A model generated the notes under the pieces. It saw only the letters and a list, made by a program, of their open reading frames with translations, was not told where the DNA came from and ran no database searches. From NCBI GenBank assembly GCA_034231615.1, contig CM067306.1, positions 40,463,101 through 40,527,100 on the forward strand: 64,000 bases of DNA, given 5' to 3'. Each line of letters opens with the position of its first letter. The stretch's first letter is position 1. The position numbers and the translations under genes are program-made. The stretch is from Meghimatium bilineatum. Its lineage: Eukaryota > Mollusca > Gastropoda > Stylommatophora > Philomycidae. This document shows, piece after piece, positions 57,779-64,000 of the stretch.

Positions 57779-58277
57779 GTATGTATGGCACACTTAGCAA
57801 GAGTACAATTTACAGTGAATGTTTTTATTTATTTAGTATATCATTACACTCAGGGCAGTCTTCTTCTGCAAGTCGTGAAGGGAAAGTATGCTAATGGCTC
57901 CATAACTAGTTAGTCCACTCAATTTCAGAGCAAAACTGCATGAGATATTTAAATGACGATTATGATCATGTGTTTTTTTTTCTTAAATCACAAGTTAGCT
58001 TCTCTCAGTATCTAACTTGAAGATTATACATGACAGCATCATTTTTTTTATAAAATTTATTTGTATGGCTCAGTGAAATTAAATAGCAATTACAAGGTTT
58101 TAGCATCAATCTTTTTAAAGCCACATATATTTGTAGATTTTTTATAAATTACTTCTTTAGTGCAGAACAATTTCCAGGCCTGTCAGAGCTATACCAAAAA
58201 TGGGATTCTGATAATGTGTCTCTTCTGATTATCTAAATAAGATACATACAGATGTCTGGACTGGTGGCAAATCCATT
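57779..58277. other. Intronic sequence without recognisable feature
   Basis: AT-rich start of the last intron; no element recognised. Confidence 0.5.
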
Positions 58278-58599
58278 TTCAGATTAGGAGATATAGTAAT
58301 GCAAAATGATGTAAAAAGGTTACTAAAACACTTACCTAGCCTATTAATAAAAATATATTTTTAAGAAAAAAAACAAAAAACATACAATAAAACTAAACAG
58401 GACAATTCTCAACGTATCGGCTCAAATTGAACCTTTTTCAAGAGACAAACAACAGAAAACGACAAAATAAAAAAATAAATAGATGTCTATATTTCATCAA
58501 GCCCTCGTCTCCATAATAGCGCAGGGATGGCAACGCATCTAGTCAAGGTGAAAATGCGTGCATTCATTATAAACAAACCGAAAGTGGGAAATTAGAGAC

Positions 58600-58860
58600 A
58601 CTATAGATGAGTGCAAGAATAATAAAAGAAAAAGATAAGAAAAATACCCCTTTTGTCACTCTATCAGACAGGCAGGTTTTAAGAACATAGTCACAACAGG
58701 CACGACTGAAGGGAACAGAGACAGATGGGGACGTGAGAAAATATTCATGTGACAACCTAGCAAGGCTTGGAAACAACGATCCTGATAACAATACTGTGAA
58801 CAGAGAACCATGGTCACCTACGCCAACAAGAATGGCATATGACAATGATAGATGAGTAAT
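58600..58860 (+). mobile_element. Family A LINE fragment inside the left PLE arm
   Basis: GTGGGAAATTAGAGACACTA, TTTGTCACTCTATCAGACAG, AGGCACGACTGAAGGGAACA and GAACCATGGTCACCTACGCC spell the worn family A 3' end (GNLETL, TLSDRQVLRT, ARLKGTETD, REPWSPTPT). The mirror copy lies at 60305-60565 in the right arm, so the capture preceded arm duplication. Confidence 0.75.
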
Positions 58861-59185
58861 GATGAGGTTGTGTGGTGGTGGGGTGAGTGGGTTTGGGGAA
58901 GGAAGGATAGAAGAAGAATCAACATTTGAAAACGCATGGAATGAATGTGAAACCAAATATAGACATAAACATATATATAAAACCAAACCTAAACATACAT
59001 AGAAATGTAAACACACACCAAGAGTCAAGAAATAAACACATAACAAGATGGACACAGATGTGTGAAGGATACCCACACAAAATGCACAGGCATGTAAATG
59101 TATCCACACACAGGAAAGGGCTCACACCAGAATAGGTATACACATTGACACAGAATGGAGATACGTGAAATGATATACAGAATGG

Positions 59186-59300
59186 AAATGATTAGCCACT
59201 GGGGAGTCACGATGATTCGTGATATCTCTCAGATGTTCGGACATCTGAGAGATATCACGAATCATCGTGACTCGATGATCTCCCCAGTGGCTAATCATTT
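59186..59300. repeat. Palindrome at the centre of PLE composite 2
   Basis: Left arm AAATGATTAGCCACTGGGGA plus a 31-bp stem starting GTCACGATGATTCG; right arm is the reverse complement except for 9 extra bases next to the GGGGA block. The loop is TCGG at 59237-59240. The right half is coding (the SPVANHF start of the remnant), so the left half is an inverted copy of coding sequence. Confidence 0.95.
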
Positions 59301-59460
59301 TAACTGCCCGTCACATCATGGTAGCTCTGATGTCTCTGTAACCGGTTTGTTACGTTGTTATACCGGTGACCGGCAACGTCAGTCCTTGGAATATCGTCTC
59401 ATTTGTCATATGGGAGTCTTGCAACCAAACGGAATGAACATTAATCACCGTTTTGTTTGA
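59242..59460 (+). pseudogene. PLE C-terminal endonuclease-region coding remnant
   Basis: The frame ends with MISPVANHFNCPSHHGSSDV, SVTGLLRCYTGDRQRQSLEY and RLICHMGVLQPNGMNINHRF followed by TGA. The pattern HFN..GH...D..V.GL, RxxxE..LI, L.P.G.N matches the extreme C-terminus of Penelope-like ORFs after the GIY-YIG nuclease, as I remember that family. RT and the nuclease core are absent, so it is a 5'-truncated copy. Confidence 0.65.
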
Positions 59461-60304
59461 GTTACCCACCTTTTCTTTATACCCTCTACTCCCGTATTGC
59501 ACTGATTCTTGTAATTATTTGTCTTTGTACACTTTCGTGAATAATTATTATTTTTGTGTTTGCCGTTCTTCTATATAATTCCTTTATGTCTTCTTTCGTT
59601 TGTGTATGTCAATATGTGATTATTTTGTACTCTGCCATTTTGTTATTGTTAAATCATTTACATATTTAGATTTTGATTTCCTCGTTTTTATTGCAGTTGT
59701 CTCTTCGATGGGTGCCTACACATATATAGTTATTTGTATATGCATTTCGTTTTACATGGTTCTATGTATCCACACAATTACTTTGGGCCACACATTTGTA
59801 TGTATACATATGCAGTTGTTATAGCATTATCTTTATGTGAACGAACGTTTATATTTACATTAATATATGTATATGTTTCTATGTGTATGAATGTTCATGT
59901 TATTATTTATACGAGAAAGTGTTTATGTGCATGAATGTTCATATTTGTGTATACATATATATATGTATATTTATGTGAGCGCTTTTTTATGTTAATGCAC
60001 GTATCTCCATTCTGTGTCAATGTGTATACCTATTCTGGTGTGAGCCCTTTCCTGTGTGTGGATACATTTACATGCCTGTGCATTTTGTGTGGGTATCCTT
60101 CACACATCTGTGTCCATCTTGTTATGTGTTTATTTCTTGACTCTTGGTGTGTGTTTACATTTCTATGTATGTTTAGGTTTGGTTTTATATATATGTTTAT
60201 GTCTATATTTGGTTTCACATTCATTCCATGCGTTTTCAAATGTTGATTCTTCTTCTATCCTTCCTTCCCCAAACCCACTCACCCCACCACCACACAACCT
60301 CATC

Positions 60305-60565
60305 ATTACTCATCTATCATTGTCATATGCCATTCTTGTTGGCGTAGGTGACCATGGTTCTCTGTTCACAGTATTGTTATCAGGATCGTTGTTTCCAAGC
60401 CTTGCTAGGTTGTCACATGAATATTTTCTCACGTCCCCATCTGTCTCTGTTCCCTTCAGTCGTGCCTGTTGTGACTATGTTCTTAAAACCTGCCTGTCTG
60501 ATAGAGTGACAAAAGGGGTATTTTTCTTATCTTTTTCTTTTATTATTCTTGCACTCATCTATAGT
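60305..60565 (-). mobile_element. Family A LINE fragment inside the right PLE arm
   Basis: Exact inverted counterpart of 58600-58860. In the orientation of the PLE coding remnant the captured LINE is antisense and lies in the 3' untranslated region. Confidence 0.75.
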
Positions 60566-61009
60566 GTCTCTAATTTCCCACTTTCGGTTTGTTTATAATG
60601 AATGCACGCATTTTCACCTTGACTAGATGCGTTGCCATCCCTGCGCTATTATGGAGACGAGGGCTTGATGAAATATAGACATCTATTTATTTTTTTATTT
60701 TGTCGTTTTCTGTTGTTTGTCTCTTGAAAAAGGTTCAATTTGAGCCGATACGTTGAGAATTGTCCTGTTTAGTTTTATTGTATGTTTTTTGTTTTTTTTC
60801 TTAAAAATATATTTTTATTAATAGGCTAGGTAAGTGTTTTAGTAACCTTTTTACATCATTTTGCATTACTATTTGTTCATTAGGTTACTGCGGCACCATC
60901 CACTTTGTCGGACACCCTCTGGCCATTTGGTTATTCAGATTAGGAGATAGTCATCATGTGTTAAAAAAAGAATTTTTGAATTATGAAATGATATTAAGCT
61001 GTGAACGAA

Positions 61010-61062
61010 GTATCATCAGGTGCCATGCTGACTAGCGTAGATGATCATGGCTCTCCACAGCT
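61010..61062 (-). mobile_element. Family A LINE 3' stub, antisense
   Basis: CATCAGGTGCCATGCTGACT, GTAGATGATCATGGCTCTCC, ACAGCTC is the reverse complement of the family A 3' end. It is cut by the S3 repeat that starts at about 61063. Confidence 0.75.
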
Positions 61063-61235
61063 CTTCTTCTTCTTCAGCGTTCGCTCTCAAATAACCACAA
61101 CGAATATTTCGTGTGATTTTCGCCAGGAAGCGTGAAGTACGTTGTGCTGCAAGTTCCACAGTAAAACTGTGATTATTTGCACCCTGGTTGGCCACTTGTG
61201 GTCAGGACATCCGAGGTCCAGCACATCCATTTTCG
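61063..61235 (+). mobile_element. GAA/TTC-ended short repeat (S3 subtype)
   Basis: TTCTTCTTCTTCAGCGTTCG then CAAATAACCACAACGAATAT, GTACGTTGTGCTGCAAGTTC and TTGGCCACTTGTGGTCAGG. It is the inverse of the copy at 18375-18515. It is joined to the LINE stub, which it probably interrupted. Confidence 0.7.
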
Positions 61236-61410
61236 TCATTCCTTTATTTCGGGTTTGGTCCCTAGTCCCTGACAGCCTGTGTATCTGTCGCCAGGCACGC
61301 TTGTGTGAAGTGCCTCTTCGCCAAGACGCTTGTCGAGCGCGTCTATCTGGCACGATGTGCCCCTCCATCTATAAACCAATCTCGTGCAATTGGACGAACA
61401 CTGCCTGTGT

Positions 61411-62450
61411 CCATTGCGTACTGAACCTTTTCTCATCCGCGAGCCTGGTTCCGTATGAGGAAGAACTCGCCAGAAGAGTTGGACACTGGCTCGTTCGCCC
61501 TCCTACTTGTGGCGTCATTCACAGACTTCGTTAACCCCTCGTACAAGTTTGAGTCTCACACCACGCGTTTGAGAGCAAGGCGTTCTCGAGCTGAGCAGCC
61601 ATGTCCCAATAGCGCCTGAGCCCATTAGGTACTGAACCCTTTCTCTCTGCAAGTGTATTTCCTGTATAGGAAAGCTTTACAATAAAGTTGGGCCAGGGCT
61701 AAATCGTTTTCCCTTTTGTGCCTGAGCCCATCAGGTACTGAACCCTTTCTCTCTGCAAGTGTTTTTCCGGTATAGGAAATCTTGACATTAGAGTTGGGCC
61801 AGGACTGCTATCGTTGTCCCCTTCTTGCCTAAACCCATTGGGTTCGGAACCCTTTCTCTTCGCGAGCATATTTTCGGTATAGGAAGGCTCGACATTAGAG
61901 TTGGTTTAGGTCTTTTTGCTTTTCCGAGCGCCCACAATTGGGTCAGGATCTCTGCTTATAAGGATCACAGGTAACTAGAAGCTCGTCTCAAGCTAACAGA
62001 GCTTATAGTTCCCCTAAGAACTTTTCACTTTTAATTTGCATTTCGCGCTGCCCTCTGGCGCTGTTCTGCTCTTTCATTGTGTCATTGTACTCATTATGAC
62101 ATATATTTGTTTCTCTCCCTGCAACCCCCTTTACATGTCTTTTACTCTGGCCACCCCTCCAATGTTCTGACTGGACTAACAGGCGTCAATGTATGTCGAC
62201 AGTGTCGCTGTATGTGGTGATGCAAATGGTGGCGGAGATATTGTCTGTCTCTTTTGCAGTCAAATCTCTTTCCATCTGCTTCCTCCACATTCTCGGACAC
62301 GATCCCCAAATGATTTGGCCAGAATCAGCTCGAGCTGCTGTTTTCTGTTACCAGGGTGCACCACGAAGAGGTACATTTGGGATCTTGGTTATCTGCTAAC
62401 ACTGGGTCCGCCTAGGGCAATGCGTTCCCTTTGCACCCCTCCACATCTCT
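61411..62450 (+). repeat. Dispersed repeat, copy 2, with about 106-bp internal tandem units
   Basis: Units begin near 61621 (CCCATTAGGTACTGAACCCT), 61727 (CCCATCAGGTACTGAACC) and 61834 (CCCATTGGGTTCGGAACC), each with CTCTCTGCAAGTGT-like and GTATAGGAA blocks; a fourth, worn, begins near 61411, two periods earlier. 62285-62450 matches 8518-8670. The 61.2-62.1 kb stretch is GC-richer and has more CG than its surroundings. Confidence 0.72.
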
Positions 62451-63125
62451 TTATCTCCAGTATTATGTAGCAAGATCATTGTTGTTTCCCTGCTATACCA
62501 GGTTGTTAAACTGTCTAAAATTTTCGCCCATTGTAGCCCTCTGTCTCTGTTGCCTTCAATTTTACTTGTTGTGACTATGTTCTCCAAACTCCTTTGTCTC
62601 ATAAAGTGGCTAAAAGATGAATATTGTCTTTTTCTTGTATTATTGATTAAGGTCTGTTTCTCATTTGACTCTTTCAACACCTCCACATTAGTTTTCCTGG
62701 CAGTCCATTGTATTCTCAGCATTCTTCTGTAGAACCACATGCTTGTGGTTCTAATGACAAAGTCATATGACACAATTTTTTTTTACTTTTTCTGAATGTT
62801 GTTTTTGCCTGCCCTATTCTGCTTCTATTCTGCCCCTATACTGTTGAACTTCTTCCATCTGCTTTAATCGTTGTACTTAAATATTTGAATTGGTGGACAT
62901 GCATTAATACTATATCTTTCACTTTTATCTTGAAAGTTGTGGTATTTTGTTTATTTGAAATAACTATTACTTATGTTTTCTTGATATTTAGGAAGAGGCA
63001 TTTCTCTTTACTTTCTTTGACTACTACATTAATTAAATCTTGAAGGTCTTCCTCACTTTTGGCAATTACAACAGTGTCATCCACATATCTCAAATTATTT
63101 ATGTTATGTCCTCCCACTGATATTC
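62450..63125 (-). mobile_element. Family A LINE fragment, antisense
   Basis: The minus strand encodes NLRYVDDTVVIAKSEEDLQD (YADD box changed to YVDD), then [58 protein letters not shown] and RGLQWAKILDSLTTWYS. The 3' end is missing. Confidence 0.82.
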
Positions 63126-63227
63126 CTGAGATATCAACTTAACCAAGTTTAATAATTAGAAAAGCAAAAATTTAACAACACACTCCAGAGCATCAGATAT
63201 GTCAAAACTGTCAAATACTGCCATTAA

Positions 63228-63412
63228 GGAATTACAAGGAGGGATTGTGTAGCTGTGTGATAAAGTCCACATGCTCTTGCTGTCACCACATCATGTATAG
63301 GGTGAGTTATTTAATTTACCCTCAGACAGAAAAAACCCAGTCCTTACCGGGAGTTGAATCCTATACCTCATGAATGTGAGACCAATTCTCTAAACCTCTC
63401 GGCCATGTGCCA
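63228..63412 (-). mobile_element. tRNA-derived SINE (type T1), antisense
   Basis: GGAGGGATTGTGTAGCTGTG, CACATGCTCTTGCTGTCACC, CCTTACCGGGAGTTGAATCC, CTCTCGGCCATGTGCCA: the reverse complement of the T1 block order at 4262-4500, with B-box-like GGATTCAACTCCC. Confidence 0.78.
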
Positions 63413-63474
63413 CACATTAGATATTTAAGCACCTTAATTAAACTTTTTACGCCCATCTCATTCAGTGCCAATTG

Positions 63475-63960
63475 ACATCAATCAATCAATCAATAAACCC
63501 GTAGCCCTTCAGGGTCGTAGGGGTACCACATTGGATGCCTCAGCACACAGAGTCCTCCAACGAATTATATCCTCAGCGATGCGGATGAGCGTGGAAATGT
63601 CTTGCCCTGTCCATTCCTTGATGTTGTCTGTCCATGCCTTTATTTTCCCTCCTCTGCTTCTTCCACCCTCGACAGTTCCCTGTAGTATTGTTTTTTACAA
63701 GGAATCGTGCCTGCATACATGTCCGAACCATGCTAGTTTTTTATTATCCATTGTAGTATTTCAGTGGGCAAAAGGTGTAGCTAGTGGTGCCCATCTCCTC
63801 TCCAGCTGTCCTTATGATGTGGTTACATGGATGTGTTTTCTCTCTCCATCTCCATTGCACTTTGCTGATGTTGACACTACATCACGTTTGAACTGAGCGC
63901 TGAGCGTATCGCTACCGTTTCACTAGGTCACAACCTTACTTCGTACGCATCCACATAAAG
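63475..63960 (-). mobile_element. Family H LINE C-terminus, antisense, with TCAA tail
   Basis: Minus-strand frames encode LAWFGHVCRHDSL near 63740-63710, ILQGTVEGGRSRGG, AWTDNIKEWTGQDISTLIRI, AEDIIRWRTLCAEASNVVPL. The 3' end carries (TTGA)n, seen as ATCAATCAATCAATCAATAA at 63478-63497 on the plus strand. A frameshift lies near 63700. The 143-codon plus-strand frame here is antisense to it. Confidence 0.78.
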
Positions 63961-64000
63961 ACTTCTAAACTTGATAATACCTTCACTATATTGTTATCTT

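Larger units (their letters stand above)
58278..60949 (+). mobile_element. Penelope-like composite element 2 with 875-bp inverted arms and 16-bp target duplication
   Basis: A 16-bp direct repeat TTCAGATTAGGAGATA flanks it (58278-58293 and 60934-60949). Arms 58293-59167 and 59998-60872 are inverted copies; positions pair as p with 119165 minus p over the whole length, without indels, and no mismatch was found where I compared them. Between the arms are 18 bp, a 115-bp palindrome, the coding remnant at 59242-59460 and its 3' untranslated region. The right arm continues into a 61-bp tail (60873-60933, ATTTGTTCATTAGGTTACTG) absent from the left. Family knowledge: PLEs carry terminal repeats in direct or inverted orientation and variable target duplications, which fits. 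The two mirrored 180-codon frames in the arms have no domain. Confidence 0.85.

Noticed and set aside
243-57778. Assignment of the receptor to LRP1 or LRP1B
   Set aside because: Domain order fits, but several segments (GCPYGM, LGWPNGL with [13 protein letters not shown] repeat, [14 protein letters not shown]) agree better with vertebrate LRP2 from memory. A BLASTP search would settle it; better scores to LRP1 would refute LRP2.
58567-60598. Two 180-codon frames on opposite strands with identical protein
   Set aside because: They are mirror images created by the inverted arms and contain LINE 3' sequence read antisense; no domain is seen.
63465-63896. 143-codon plus-strand frame at the right edge
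   Set aside because: The opposite strand encodes a recognisable LINE C-terminus, so this is a shadow.

Overview
This is animal (metazoan) genomic DNA: AT-rich, with spliced coding exons on the + strand set in long introns that are packed with old transposable-element debris. The species cannot be fixed from the sequence. The mix of non-LTR retrotransposons, Penelope-like elements and tRNA-derived SINEs suggests an invertebrate (mollusc or other lophotrochozoan, or a basal deuterostome). That is inference only.

One host gene is visible. Twenty-three exons between 243 and 57778 (about 3.94 kb of coding sequence, about 1,314 codons) encode an internal part of a giant LDL-receptor family endocytic receptor, best matched to LRP2 (megalin). 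Module order: most of beta-propeller 1 (exons 1-3), EGF (4), beta-propeller 2 (5-9), EGF plus the first LDLa repeat (10), the remaining seven LDLa repeats (11-16), EGF (17), calcium-binding EGF (18), beta-propeller 3 (19-22), EGF (23). Every junction has an AG acceptor and a GT donor, and all 22 internal intron phases agree, so the reading frame is open from end to end. Both gene ends lie outside the window.

Nothing in the introns looks like a second functional gene. They hold broken non-LTR (LINE) retrotransposons of at least eight families, here called A-H; tRNA-derived SINEs; a second short repeat family with a (GAA)n tail; non-autonomous DNA transposons; several minisatellites; and Penelope-like element (PLE) remains. 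Region by region: 0.5-5.4 kb tandem repeats, an antisense RRM/zinc-knuckle remnant, a SINE and LINEs; 5.7-8.9 kb LINE pieces and a dispersed repeat; 9.1-10.1 kb an antisense LINE; 13.3-16.9 kb PLE tail, LINEs and RNase H remnants; 22.5-24.1 and 42.6-44.6 kb two related DNA elements; 27.5-32.7 kb LINE fragments, a repeated non-coding unit and a 29-bp minisatellite; 33.4-35.7 kb a PLE composite; 40.7-41.4 kb an RNase H LINE interrupted by a short repeat; 53.7-57.5 kb a LINE nested inside another LINE with a visible target-site duplication; 57.8-64 kb the last intron, with a second PLE composite, dispersed repeats and antisense LINEs.

The most unusual structures are the two PLE composites at 33.4-35.7 kb and 58.3-60.9 kb. 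Each is an inverted repeat whose left outer edge abuts a 14-16 bp target-site duplication and whose right arm carries an extra related tail of about 60-70 bp before the matching duplication. The second contains a C-terminal PLE endonuclease-like coding remnant and an 875-bp inverted repeat that is symmetric without indels.
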